Origin: Parietichytrium sp. I65-24A
Lineage: Eukaryota; Sar; Bigyra; Thraustochytrida; Thraustochytriidae
Direction of reading: 5' to 3'
NCBI GenBank assembly: GCA_012862575.1
Contig: BLSF01000029.1
Span: 372,001-436,000, forward strand
Length of the DNA: 64,000 bases
This document shows, one piece after another, positions 20,471 through 32,300 of this stretch. A program made the translations under genes and the position numbers. Every line of letters starts with the position of its first letter. Position 1 is the stretch's first letter. The notes below the pieces were generated by a model. That model had not been told where the DNA came from. It ran no database searches and saw only the letters and a program-made list of their open reading frames with translations.

Positions 20471-21388
20471 TTTCTCCCTCAGGGTCGTACCTGGAAGGAG
20501 AGGCTGACTGGCGGGCGGCCACTCGCTTGCAGCAAACCAAACAAAACAAAATGGTGTTACTCAACACCACTCTTTCAAGCTTTCGAAGCCAATGTTTTCA
20601 TCCACAACCTATTTTGACGAACAACGCAACCATAGTATAGATACAGACACTCTAAAAAATTCTAAGCTCCCCTCTGCCCGCGCGCCGCAATGCCTGCAAT
20701 CGGCGGACCTCGTTCTCTCTCTCTCTCTCTAATCTTTCAGGACAAGCGTGCCTGCTTTCCTCCTTTCTTGCTTGCTGTCTCGCGTCTTCTGGCCTATCAA
20801 CATAATAAAGACTTTCACGCACTTGGTCAGCGTCGCAGCCTAAGCCGTACCCTTTCTCCACTAGCTCATCAACTCCAACCTTGGCGACTCTGGCAAGCAT
20901 CGATCAACTATTCAATCGATCAGTCGATCGTCGATGCAGGAGACGACAACCTACGCACTCCATGCGCAGCAGATAGCTGCTAAGAAAGGCAAGGACGTCA
21001 AACGTGCACAGGCACATGGCCTCTTTAAAGTTCAAGCCAATCTGATTAGATCTGACCTGACTGTGAATTGGTTCTGCTTTCAACTGAGCGCGCACCCCAC
21101 TGAGCGCAGACGAGGCTCACGTTCACCTAAGGCAATCAATCCAACGCATGCATTTCTTTGCTGTTTGTTGGTTCGCATTCATTCAACCCTTAGTTCCAAT
21201 GTCCCAGTCCTGTCCTCCGAACTTGAACTTGCAAACATGGCAAGACTCACAAGTTAACGAATGAATGAATGAACATAAATAGGAGATAGATACAATAGAT
21301 ACCTTCCACAGACCAGTACATGCTCATCATCTGCACAGAGACCGCGAGAGAGAGAGACAGAGAGAGCGCAGGTGCTAATACGCAGCGA

Positions 21389-21420
<32 letters not shown>

Positions 21421-21488
21421 AGGAGAGGAGATCTGGTAAAGTCGGCGGGACGCTGTGGACAATCAGACTCGGGAAGGTTGGAGAGGAG
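20471..21488. other. Intergenic spacer between H2B and FNTB
   Basis: No gene recognised. Contains a CT run near 20714-20730, TCGATCGA-type palindromes at 20899-20933, tandem ATGA units near 21258-21272, and a GATA/GA microsatellite leading into the downstream gene. Confidence 0.5.
21389..21431. repeat. (GATA)n/(GA)n microsatellite upstream of FNTB
   Basis: About five GATA units merge into a GA run ending some 58 bp before the FNTB start codon. Similar purine tracts precede several other genes in this window, so a GAGA-type promoter role is possible. Confidence 0.85.
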
Positions 21489-22742
21489 ATGAACTTGGGA
21501 AAGGACTATGAGCGACTGCGCACGGTGGACGACGGCGTGGTGACGGGCAGCAGTGTGGTGCAAAAGGAGACGGAGCATGAGTGCATGAAGTTTCTGGCCG
21601 CCATGGAGGACGCAGAGCTGAAAGAGGAGCTGCAGGAAGAAGGATTTCTGGACGAGAGCGGAGCAGCGGCTATGCTGAGGAAGAAGACCATCTCGTATCT
21701 GCGCAGGGGACTCATGGCTCCGCTGGGGTCGTCGTACACGACCCTCGATGCCAGCAGACCGTGGCTCATCTACTGGATGACGCACGCGCTCACGCTGCTA
21801 GATGCCTTCCCTGAAGACCTTGTGTCCTCGATGCGCCAGGCGTTGGCGACGTGTCTGACGGAGAACAAGCAGGGGTTTGGCGGGGGGTTCATGCAGTTCG
21901 CGCACACAGCGACTACGTATGGGTCGGTGCTGGCGCTGTGCACGATGGCGGATGTGGACTCGCTGGGAATGGTGGATCGCGTGGCGCTATACAAGTTCTT
22001 CATGAGCGTAAAGGACCCTTCGACTGGCGCGTTCAAAGTGCAAAGGGACGGCGAAATGGACACGAGAGGGCTTTACACGGTGCTTGCGATCGCGTCCATT
22101 ACCAACATCATGACCCCAGAGCTGGTGGAGGGCTGTGCCGAGTTTATAGGTCGGTGTCAGACCTATGAAGGTGGCATCGGTGGGGAGCCAGGGAACGAGG
22201 CTCACGGTGGCTATGCGTTCTGCGCGCTGGCAGCGTTGGCCATTCTCAATAGATTCGATGTTCTTGACGTTGATGCTTTTGTGTTTTGGACCGTGAATAG
22301 GCAGATGCGCCTGGAGGGAGGATTCCAAGGCCGAACAAACAAGCTCGTAGACTCGTGTTACTCGTTCTGGCAGGGTGCTATACCCGCAATCTTGCACAAA
22401 TACCTGAATATCAAGGTACCTGTAGAATCTCAGGACCATTCTGGCGAGCAAATATATTCGCAGAAAGAGCTACAAATGTACATCTTGTCTTGCGCTCAGT
22501 TTCGTGAGGGTGGGTTTCGGGACAAGCCTGGGAAACCCAGAGATCAGTACCACACATGCTACTCACTGAGCGGGCTCTCCGTATCTCAGCATGCCAACTC
22601 TGAAAACCCCGTTGTCTGGGGCGCGAGCACCAACCAACTCAAAACCACCGACCCGGTCTACAACGTGGAGCAGACCAGGTTAGAGAAAGCAAGAAAGTTT
22701 TTCGCAATGCAGCCTCCAATTGGCGCGTTTGGCCCTATTTAG
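21489..22742 (+). CDS. FNTB: Protein farnesyltransferase subunit beta
   Basis: 417 residues, close to the usual length, single exon. It is the catalytic subunit that attaches farnesyl to CaaX cysteines of Ras-like and other proteins in the cytosol, together with an alpha subunit not seen here. The zinc ligands are visible: D288 and C290 in LVDSCYSFW and H355 in DQYHTCYSLSGLS. The isoprenoid-binding segments are present: EAHGGYAFCALAAL (H239), EGGFQGRTNKLVD (R282, K285) and the aromatic pair in RPWLIYW (W92, W96) near the CaaX pocket. Repeated GG(F/I) motifs mark the alpha-alpha barrel. Farnesyl- rather than geranylgeranyltransferase is preferred because of overall length and RPWLIYW, but only alignment would settle it. 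It converges on the GBP-like gene with 215 bp between. Confidence 0.93.
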   Translation: MNLGKDYERLRTVDDGVVTGSSVVQKETEHECMKFLAAMEDAELKEELQEEGFLDESGAAAMLRKKTISYLRRGLMAPLGSSYTTLDASRPWLIYWMTHALTLLDAFPEDLVSSMRQALATCLTENKQGFGGGFMQFAHTATTYGSVLALCTMADVDSLGMVDRVALYKFFMSVKDPSTGAFKVQRDGEMDTRGLYTVLAIASITNIMTPELVEGCAEFIGRCQTYEGGIGGEPGNEAHGGYAFCALAALAILNRFDVLDVDAFVFWTVNRQMRLEGGFQGRTNKLVDSCYSFWQGAIPAILHKYLNIKVPVESQDHSGEQIYSQKELQMYILSCAQFREGGFRDKPGKPRDQYHTCYSLSGLSVSQHANSENPVVWGASTNQLKTTDPVYNVEQTRLEKARKFFAMQPPIGAFGPI

Positions 22743-22957
22743 CCAGCACAATGTGTTTCGTTTCTCATATTTGACTGCACTCTCCAGATCCCTCTAACGT
22801 GAATTGCGCCACGCACGAAATTCAAGTAGGCAACCGAACAAAGGCTTTTAAGAAGAGAAGTTTGCTAAAGAAGTCGCGGCCAGCAAAAGCCTCGGCTTTC
22901 GATACCTCTTTTGCATTGCGATGATTTAATTAAATTTTGCGAAAGAAGAAGATATGT

Positions 22958-25122
22958 TCACATAGGCTCAAAGATGACACTTTGAAAGATGTCCGGCAGT
23001 TCGCTTACTTTGAGATTGATTTCCTGAAGCTTTTGAAGGACATGGTCGCGCTCCTCCTTGATTCTCCTCTTTTCGGCCAAAATGCTATTGAGCTCGAGGG
23101 TGGCGATCATCTGGTCCAGACAAAATTCAACCTGATCCCGGTTTCTCTCTTCATGGGCACTGTCAAGCTCCTTATCAAAATCGCTCTGCTGCTCTGCTAC
23201 ATCATTAAGGAGCTGCACGTGTTCTTCGCGAAGCATATCGGCGTCTTTTCTGGCAATCTCCTCCGACTCTTTCAGCTTCGCGAGCTCTACATGCACCGAC
23301 GTAAGCTTGGCAGACGCTTGCTGAAGCTCGTCAGTCTTAGCGTCGAGCCGATTACGCGTTTGCAAATGGCTTGCGCTCTCTTCCAGCAACTTTGCCTCGT
23401 TAGAGCGCTGCAACGACGTTAACTGAGAAACCTGCTCCTCTAAACGAGAGCACCGGTCTTGCGAACTATCCAAGGCGTGTTTGCCACTCTGTACTTGAAG
23501 TTCGAGTTGGTGCAACTCAGATTTCAGCCTTGAGCCCGTCTCCTTGGCAGCGTTGTGAGCGCTTGTTTCTTCTGCCAACCGAATTTCGAGCCCCTTTCGC
23601 AACTCTACCTCGCGATCGAGATCTTGCACTAGTTGCTTGACTTTCGATCTCACCTTGTCTCGCAATACGCTGTCTGCAAGCCTGTTGCTGATACATCGGA
23701 ACCGCTCTGGTCCCAAACCTTCGATCTTGGCGCTGTCCAGATCGCACTTCCCAAGAGTCTGCACAAACATCTCAAGATCATCACCTGAGAGCAATTCTAT
23801 GTATCCTTGTACGTATGCTTCACTCGCGCTCGTGCTTTCGGATACAAGTCGAGGGCACAATATTTGAAAGAAATGTTGGCTGATCTCTTCGGCCGCCTGG
23901 CTGACGAATGCAGCCTTTGTGGGGTGATCGAGCGTTCCCTTCTGGGTGAACATGTCCAATGCCTGGGAGCGCACGATTTCGTGCCGGCGGAAGAGGTCCA
24001 GCCACTCATCGCATTGAGAAGCAGTCCGAGACATTTCGTCCGAGTAATAAGCAACGGCGGACTTGCCGATCCCGCGAAACGATTCCTCGGCAATATATTC
24101 AAATGTCTTACGAATGTCCGGAACCGCCCCGCCGTTGATCTCGGTAAGGCAGATTTCGAGAAAATTGATGAGCATGGCTCCGTTGATCACCTGCCCGCTC
24201 AGCTTCTTCGTGCTGGCCTTGGATTTGATCAGGGTGAAGACCTGTTCCATCTGATCGACAAACTCGGGACGTAGCTCTTCAGTAGCTAGGTTGTCGAGGT
24301 TCTGCAATTGTCTTTCGTCGGACACAGGTCGCACCAAGACCCTGCACTGGCGGTTTCGAAATATGCTCCGAATCTCCTGGCGGCCAATGTTGCTCGATTT
24401 TTTGGCTTTATCTTTGAGGGCATCCTCCAAGTAAGCTACGGGGTCGTTGTCGTACTCGTCCAAGTTGAGCGCAAAGTCCCGCAAGAGCCATAAAAGCGGA
24501 AACCCGACCTTGTTCGTTTTTGAGATCGATTGTGCCAGCTTTCCTACCATGTGCAATCGATCGATGGCACTTTCGTCGATGACGCCAGTAGAGTTGTAAA
24601 CGAAGTAGGAGCTCAGCAGCAGCCCAAGAGTGAAGATCTTCGTGTCATAGGTCTCGTCCTGGTCCACGCTAGCCAGTCCTTCGGTGTCCAGCAAGATGTA
24701 CTCCCCCAGTACGCACATCCAGATGCCCCGCGTGCAACTCGCCGTGGTGTTGCCAACCTTGAAATCCGCGTCGTGCCCAAGCCACTTTGCCAGCCTGTTC
24801 AGCAGCAAACTCTTTCCACTGCGATATAGCCCAGCCTGTGGTAGGCATCACATACCGCGCGAACAAGTTTGTCGCACATAAACGGCCCGTGCGGAAAACG
24901 TGCAAAATGATGTGAGATTCTTCGGTCCGCCAATCCGCCAATCCGCAAATCAACCAAGCAAATATCAACATTCTCACTTACAATGCAGACCACTCGCAGC
25001 TCGCGATCTCCTGCGCCTTTAAGAGCCTGGACTCCTTCTTCGCACGTGGCTAGCCCGCCATTCCCGTCTTGCTGCACCAGCTGCACGCATTTCGCGCGAG
25101 CATTTTCTTCAGGGAGCCCCAT
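22958..25122 (-). CDS. Guanylate-binding-protein-like large GTPase with long coiled coil, one intron
   Basis: Two exons, 25122-24982 and 24835-22958, encode about 672 residues, starting at MGLPEENARA. A longer in-frame start at about 25209 is possible but adds atypical sequence. GBP/atlastin motifs appear in order: P-loop GLYRSGKS (49-56), switch-I CTRGIWM (81-87, the T-G-W pattern of GBPs), DTEGL (97-101) and the RD-type guanine motif in LLRDF (164-168). After a helical middle domain, residues about 420-640 are heptad-rich coiled coil with many E, K, Q and L. GBP-family proteins bind GTP with low affinity, oligomerise and remodel membranes or attack vacuoles; the role in a protist is unknown. 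No CaaX box is present (it ends IFEPM), so prenylation is not expected. Confidence 0.88.
24836..24981 (-). other. Spliceosomal intron of the GBP-like gene (146 nt)
   Basis: Phase-0 intron with donor ATT|GTAAGT and acceptor CCACAG|GCT. It interrupts the gene directly before the P-loop: LRVVCI on one side, AGLYRSGKS on the other, which restores the usual GBP N-terminal strand and loop. A short direct repeat (ATCCGCCA near 24930-24945) lies inside it. Confidence 0.88.
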
Positions 25123-25582
25123 GCAAAGTGCAAGATATCTCCACTTTCTCACCTCGTTGCATACACTTCTGTGACTTGCAAATCTACGCGATTTGCGCCT
25201 GGACCACACTTGACGTCCTGGCTCCTGGCACAGTTTTCAATCTCAATCGGCAGCCACAATCACAACCCAATCGAGAACAAGTTCGTAACGAAACTTCGTC
25301 TCTCCATCAAATCTCCCAAGAGATATCGATAGACAGATAGATGGATCACTTTCCGCCTTGCTTGCCTGCTAGCTAGCTAGACTAGAGTTCGTCCCAAGCT
25401 CAACAGAAAGAGTGCGCGCAGATGCAGATAAACACCTGCACTTTGCCGGTCTTATTCGCTGCTCTTATCTACGAGGACTGTGACACTCGCCGCGCGTACC
25501 TACGCTGGCGTAACGCCAAGTCAGTTTGAATCTTTGCACCTACCGGTACCTAACAATCCGGATAGCATTCCTTCGAGAGCAG

Positions 25583-25782
25583 CAACTTCTCGAGAGAATA
25601 AAAACGTAGATCCCCGCACCAGTGAAGAGCGAACGAAAAAGAGCTTCTTTGAGAGCCCCGTACTGCTACCGGTTCCGGTATCGGTGCGTGTAGGATCCTC
25701 CCCGTGCGGCAAGTTCTTGAGAGAGCAAAAACGTAGTTCGCGAGTGAATAGCGAACGAAAAAGAGCTTCTTCGAGAGCCCCG
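25583..25782. repeat. Two diverged copies of a 75-bp direct repeat upstream of the GBP-like gene
   Basis: Copy A is about 25583-25660 and copy B about 25710-25782. Both contain AAAAACGTAG, AGCGAACGAAAAAGAGCTTC and GAGAGCCCCG in the same order, with a few substitutions and a small length difference. They lie about 460-660 bp upstream of the GBP-like start codon. Confidence 0.85.
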
Positions 25783-26080
25783 CGCAGCGACCAAACTGCG
25801 ATGACTGCTAAGTACGTGTTGTCACAGTGTCAATGTGTCAATCATTAAAAGTTTTACATCTTGATGATCGCGAGAAGGTACGTGGGCGCGTGCCTGTCGA
25901 GAATGACGAGAAAGTCACAAATTCAGAGTCAAGAAACGTTGGAGAATGGCTTGGACTACTTATAGCATACATGTTCTGGCAGGCATCTGCATTGTCGTTG
26001 TTGTCGCCGTCTTTTCACTCAAGTGTAGAATTTAGATTGCTCAGAATTCAGAACAGAAATCACAGTCGAGCTTGACAATA

Positions 26081-26106
26081 GATGGATGGATGGATGGATG
26101 GATGGA
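26081..26106. repeat. (GATG)n microsatellite
   Basis: Six or more perfect GATG units in gene-free sequence. Confidence 0.95.
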
Positions 26107-28099
26107 AACTCTTTCGTTGTAGTCGGCCCCTGCTCTCTCCAGCGTCCACAGTTTTGCACGCGGCCAGCTGGCAGCGACTGCGACTGGGGAGAGATGGGGA
26201 AAGGGCTATTTGTTAATGTTTGTTCCCGTTTGTGGTGGTTTATGGTCTCGTTTGTGGCGAGGCTTGTCGTGAAAGTAAGTACATTGTATCAGGTGGTGCA
26301 GTGAGCGCAAGCGCGCGACAATGGTTGACACTGTTGACGGACTGTGAGAGTACATTCACAGTCTTTCCAGAAGTCGGGCTCTCGCAAACAAAGTATACCA
26401 GCACAATCACATGTTGCCATTTTATACACCATGACAGGCTTCGCCACTTTTGTATCTTGAGGCAGAACAGGTTCCATCCCATCTCTCCATGCGCACTTTC
26501 GCAGTCGAGAACTAACTTGCGCATCAAGAGGAAACAACGACGGGGCACATCAGGTACGTCAGGCATCACGAGACGTGATCATTATTTGAGATACAGAGAG
26601 AACAAGAACCAAAGAAAGGACCCGCCCATTTGTCTCCCACTTTCGCAGTACCGCTCAAGTTCTCCCCCCTCTTCCCCCCCCTCCCCGTCAACCTTACCGG
26701 CAGGCACACACCGGTGCGTTTTCGCATGTCTCGTTTCGCAAGCTGGCTGGTAATAGCCGCGCATGGCGGACGCTGGATGTTGTGCGGCTACCTACTGGCT
26801 GTCGCCTGTCACTCACGAACTCGCTTCTCGCTTCCTTGAAAGACTCAATTTGGAGAAGAGAAGATAGAAAAGACAAAATGCAAAGCAAAGAAAAGAGAAA
26901 CAAAGAAAGAAGGCAAGGTGTTTACCAACAGTGGCTTCCTTTGCCTTTGACAGAGAGTGTGAGTGCGTGAGTGTCTACCGCGGTAGAACACAAGATTGAA
27001 AGGAGAGCAAGTTTCTCTTTTTAAAATTGCTGGTTCATCATGGTCCATCAATTGAACTGTGTCGAGATTGCGAACACAAAGTTGATGTTGATTCTGGCCT
27101 CCAGCAGCGCACTTGGCTCTCGTGCTTGCCCTTGCAAAGCTCAGTTCATCATGATTCATTTCAAATGAACCAAGTTGACAAGAAGCCGGCGACCTCCTTT
27201 TTATGTTCGCTCTCTTGCAGTTGCTGTTGAGCTCGAGCTCTTGCAGAGAGTACAAGTGTAATGCTTGCCACTGCATCGACTGAGAAGGCGCTGCCGTGGT
27301 GTGTGCCACATGAGCATATGCTGCATATGCGCTGGAGAAGAAAGCGAAAGCGAAAAGCGTAGCGGAGCGAGAAGGAGGGCTACTAGGTCCTTGGAGTCGC
27401 CTGTGAGTTGGTGTCGTTTGGCGCGTTTCAAAGTCTGTCAAGGAAAGCAAGCCGTTCGGTTACTCGACGTGGCAACACACAAGTGAAGAATGCGAACGAG
27501 GTAAATGAAATAGTTCAGATGCCAGCGTCTGTCAATGGCATTCCGAACGAACTGGACACATAAGCTCATGGAAGGTATTGGTGGATGAATAACAGATGCT
27601 CACTGGCGCAAGGACAAAGGAGCAAGGACATCGCCACTCTCGGCGAGCAATCGAGACTCTCTCTCATTCTCACTCAAGAAGGCGATATCGTGGTGAGTGG
27701 GTGGCGAATTGCGAGCGTAGCTCCGACCTACAGCATCGATAGCCCGCAATAGGTCGAGCAATAGGTCGCGATAGGACCGTGAGAGCAGTAACAGCTCACA
27801 CCAACTCGCGAGGAAAACGACAGGATTGATCAGAAGTTACAAACTAAAAAAGAAAAACGCGCACAAGAGCGCAAGAGATGAGTTCACAGTGATTGGCTTG
27901 GTTTGATTTGACTGCTGTAAAGAGGACGGAAAGATAGAAAGCGAAGCAAAGCCGAGATAGAAGAAGCTTTCACACCCGCCAGTGACCAGACCGTACTGCT
28001 CAACGTTCAATCTCACTCATCACCAGGAGAGAAAAAAGTGAGAGCGATGGGAGGGAGAGGGTGGGAGGGAAGGAGGGAGGGAGAAGAAGAGGGAGAGCG

Positions 28100-28124
28100 A
28101 GTGTGCGTGTGTGTGTGTGTGTGC
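28100..28124. repeat. (GT)n microsatellite
   Basis: A GT run interrupted once by GC, inside a G-rich purine block. Confidence 0.9.
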
Positions 28125-28734
28125 TCGTTTCCTCTCCTCTCAGCAGCGCAACTTTACAACGACAAAACTCTCTCCTCCCTTTCTCCTTTTTCTCAACTCA
28201 AATTCCATTTCTCCCTCCTTCCCTCCCTCCCCCTGACGCTGACTCCTCGTGTGCAAAGTGCAATGCGGCGTAGTGCAGCGTAGTTCAGAGCAGCGAGGAG
28301 TGTGCGAGAGCGAGTTAGAGCAAAAGTACCGTCTCGTCTACCCAGTTGGCTGAGCTCGCCACCGCACAGGGTACAGACGTGTGTGCGTTGTAGTTGTTGT
28401 GCTCAGATTAGAGATCAGATAGATGCATGACTGTTTACTGACTTGATTATAAGAACATCAAGTCAAGGAGCGTGACTGCCTGCGTTGTGCTGCTCAGTAC
28501 CGGCCCAGCTGCCAAACCAACTCATCGCTGATTTTAGTTATTTTAGTGCCGCCAACTGCAACTAATGCGTTGCATTGTGGCGCTCGCCGAGAAGATTGTC
28601 TCCTTTTTTCTTTTCTTTTTCCCTTTCTCATTGCTCATTGCTCATTGCTCATTGCTCGCAGGGTTACATTTAGTAGTTACGTTCGCTCTGAAGACTCTGT
28701 GAAGCGGTGTATCCTAGTACACCTCGCGGATGGA

Positions 28735-28781
28735 TGATGGACGATAGATGATAGATGATAGATGATAGATGACGATAGATG
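28735..28781. repeat. (GATAGAT)n-type minisatellite
   Basis: Heptamer-like units of GATAGAT with some GATGGAT variants. Confidence 0.9.
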
Positions 28782-28856
28782 GGTGGATTCTCACTGACAA
28801 TACATGTCAATACTTCAACAATCAACTCGCAGTCAATCAAAGGAAAAGGTTAAAGT

Positions 28857-28900
28857 GTCTCTCTCTCTCTCTCTCTCTCTCACTTTCTCTCTCTCTCTCC
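28857..28900. repeat. (CT)n microsatellite
   Basis: A pyrimidine CT run with one CACTTT break, about 480 bp upstream of the myosin start. Confidence 0.9.
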
Positions 28901-29148
28901 TCGACTTGCTCGACGCGTGGAGGTGGATAAGGTAGATGCGGAGAATGCGGAGGTACTAGGTACGGGCGGAGTAGCGATGGAGTAGCACACCTGGGTAGTC
29001 GCGGGGAGAGGTAGGCGGCGTAGCGAGCGCAGTGCGTACGGTGCGCTTGGAGGAAACTGTAGCGTGTGGAGGTGGGCACTTAGGGCGCCCTCGGGTGGCT
29101 GGATGTGCACAGGAGAACAGGAGAAGGGGGCAGACAGCAGACCTTGAT

Positions 29149-29273
29149 TCACTCACTCACTCACTCACTCACAGCACAGTGTGATAGGTGATTGTGATTG
29201 AGATTGGTTTTGGTTTGTTTGATTGAGTCGGCAGTCTCAGTCAGTCAGTCAGCCTCTCAGTCAGTCAGTCATC
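29149..29273. repeat. (CACT)n and (CAGT)n repeats just upstream of myosin
   Basis: Perfect CACT units near 29151-29172 and CAGT units near 29230-29270, about 110-230 bp before the myosin ATG. They may lie in the 5' leader. Confidence 0.85.
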
Positions 29274-29381
29274 CATCGATCGGCTTGGCTTGCGCGGTTG
29301 CGAGCGGTGTTGTTGTCTACGAGTTGGTGCTTTGCGGGTCGCCTCGCGTTGTGTTGAACATATATTTCAAGAGCGGCCGTC

Positions 29382-32300
29382 ATGTTGCAGAGACTGAGCA
29401 AGCGCTTCAAGGGCGGGAGCGGCAAGAAGGAGAGCAAAGGATGGAACGAAAAGTACACCATCGACGGGTTTCCTTACTACTACAACAATGAGACCGAGGA
29501 GATCACCTGGGAGAAGCCTGTGGAGCTCATGTCCAAGGACGAGCAGGAGATGATGAACGGAGAGTTTGTCTTCGTCCCTCACCCAACTCGCGTGTGGCAG
29601 CCTGCCAAGATCCTCAAGCAGTCCGGAGCCTCGTACGAGGTCAAGACCTACCCAGACGGCAAAAAGGCTACCGTACAAAAGGGCATCATGCAGGATGCCC
29701 TCACCGCTGGACGCGCGCAAAAGGTGGAGCTCTGGAACGTCAAGCTCAGCAGTTTGCGTATGCCAGAGGATGACTTGGTGATGCTCGACGACCAGAACGA
29801 AGGTCTCATCATCCACAACCTCGAGCAGCGCTACGGCGAGGACCAGCTCTACACCTGGGTTGGTGCATCCCGCTCGGTGCTCATCTCGGTCAACCCTTAC
29901 AAGAACCTCCCTCTGTACGGCGAGGAGACCATCCAGCTCCACCGCAACCGCCCACCTAACAAGCCTCTCCCACCGCATGTGTTTGACATTGCGAATGACA
30001 GCTACGAGTCCATGCTCTTCGAGAACAAGAACCAGTCGGTCCTCATCTCCGGAGAGTCTGGTGCCGGAAAAACCGTGTGTACCAAGCAGGTTCTTGACTT
30101 TCTTGCTCACGTCGCCGGCTCCAGCAACAACCTCGAGGAGAAGATTCTCGTGTGCAACCCGCTTCTGGAGGCATTCGGAAACGCGCAGACCATCCGCAAC
30201 AACAACTCGAGTCGTTTCGGAAAGTGGATCGAGGTGCACTTTGACAACATGGAGCGCGCAATTACAAGTGCGACCATCACCAACTACCTGCTCGAAAAGT
30301 CCCGCGTCGTTCGCCAACAGGCAAACTCCGCAGAGCGCAACTACCACATCTTCTACCAGCTCTGCAAGGACTCCTCCGCAAAGGCCAAGCTCGGCCTTGA
30401 GTCCCCTGAAAAGTACGCTTACCTCAATCAGAGTGGCACCTACACCGCCAAGGACATCGACGACGTCGAGGAGCACGCCTCCGTGCTCAAGGCTATGGAT
30501 CTGCTCGAGTTCAGCTCAGAAGAGGTTGACTCTGTCATGTCCCTCACCGCTGGTGTGTTGAACCTCGGTAACGTCGAATTCAAAGAGAAGCAGATGGAGG
30601 GCCGCGTCACCGGTTCTCAGGTGGTTTCCGGCTCTGCTCTCTCTCGCGTAGCTGCTCACCTGGAGGTGTCTGAGAAGGAGCTCACTGCGGTGCTCACTTC
30701 GCGCTCCATCAGCGTCCGCGGCAAGCGCTCGGTGATTCCTCTGGACCCTACCAAGGCTCGCAACGGTGCCGACGCCCTCGCCATGGGCGTGTACTCGCGC
30801 CTCTTCTCGTGGCTCGTGACCCGTGTCAACGACGCGCTCGAGGGACCTACCGGAAAGTTCATTGGTATCCTTGATATTTTCGGGTTCGAAATCTTTGATA
30901 ACAACAGCTTTGAGCAGCTCTGCATCAACTTTTGCAACGAGAAGCTTCAGCAGCAATTTAACCAGACCACCTTCAAAGAGGAGGAGGCTCTGTACGTCAA
31001 GGAGGGCATCAGCTTCAAGCACGTCGAGTTTATCGATAACCAGATCGTGCTCGACCTCATCGAGTCCCGCCCCAACGGAATCCTCCTCATGGTCGACGAT
31101 GAGACCATCGTTCCTGAGGGCTCTGACGCCAAGTTCATGAACAAGGCAGAGACCTTGTACAAGTCGCACCCCAAGTTCCAGACTGACAAGAACCGCAAGC
31201 TCAAGGACTCGCTCAACTTTGAGATCGAGCACTACGCTGGAGTGGTCAACTACAATGCCGATGGATTTTTGGCAAAGAACTTGGACACCCTCTTCCAGGA
31301 CATGTACGACCTTTGCAGCAGCTCTTCCAATGCCCAGATGCAAAATTTCTTTCCAAAGGAGGACGGCCGTCGCCAGCTCCAGTCCCTCGGCAAGCAGTTC
31401 CGTGGCCAGCTCAACGACCTCATGGACAGCTTGCACCAGACCGAGTCCCGCTACATTCGCTGCATCAAGCCAAACGCTGACCAGATCAAGGACCGTTTCG
31501 AGGCCGCCATGGTTCTCGACCAGCTCCGTTACTCTGGTGTCTTTGAGGCCGTGGACATTCGCCGTCAAGGTTACCCATTCCGCCTTACCTACGCTCAGTT
31601 TGCGTGCAGGTACGGATGCATCAACCGTGGGCACAGCTACAGGAACACCATGGACGACGTTGAAGACCTCTGCAAGGAGATCCTCAAGGTCTCCAAGCAG
31701 GATTTCGAGGACGTTCAGTTCGGCAAGACCCTCTTGCTGTACCGATCCAAGGAGTACAAGACTCTCCAGCTCCTCCGCAACCTTGCCCTCGAGACTCTTA
31801 TCCCAAAGGCGCAGGCTGTAATGCGTGCTCACCTCGCTCGCGAGTTCCGCCGCCGCGCCAACGCTGCTCGCGACCAGATCGCCGCTGCTCTTCGCAAAGG
31901 AAACGACCTCGCCATGCTCGAGGAAGCCCTCGACGCTGTTGAGCCAACCATCGGCTCCCTGCGCAGCCTCTTCCCATACCAGCCAACCAACCTCAACAAG
32001 GCCAAGGCACACCGCAAGGGCCTCCTCCGCTGGCTGGAGCTCGAGAAGAAGCTTGAGAAGCTCGTGGACCAGGACCCAAACAAGGTCTACTATGCTTTGG
32101 CTGACGCTGTGGACGAGGGCACCAAGCTCCGCGCTGAGTTCGACTACCCTACCGATCGCCAGACCGAGCTGATCGAGACTGCAATCGATCTTCGTGCAAA
32201 CTCCGACCTTGGAAAGATCGACGCTGAGGCGAAGGAGGTTCTCGAGGTGCTCGACCGCGAAGCCATGGAGGACGTCCTTGACCGCGCGAACGGCTTCAAT

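Larger units (their letters stand above)
25123..29381. other. 4.3-kb region without a recognisable gene, upstream of GBP-like gene and myosin
   Basis: Contains a diverged 75-bp tandem repeat (25583-25782), GATG, GT, GATAGAT, CT, CACT and CAGT microsatellites, a four-unit CATTGCT run near 28629-28657, and purine/pyrimidine blocks. One consensus donor (GTGAAA|GTAAGTAC near 26274) follows a short ATG frame with a hydrophobic stretch (from 26193), but no acceptor exon was found. It probably holds the promoter regions of both flanking genes. Confidence 0.5.

Noticed and set aside
29367-30476. 369-codon open frame antisense to the myosin motor
   Set aside because: Same codon-bias shadow; no recognisable protein.
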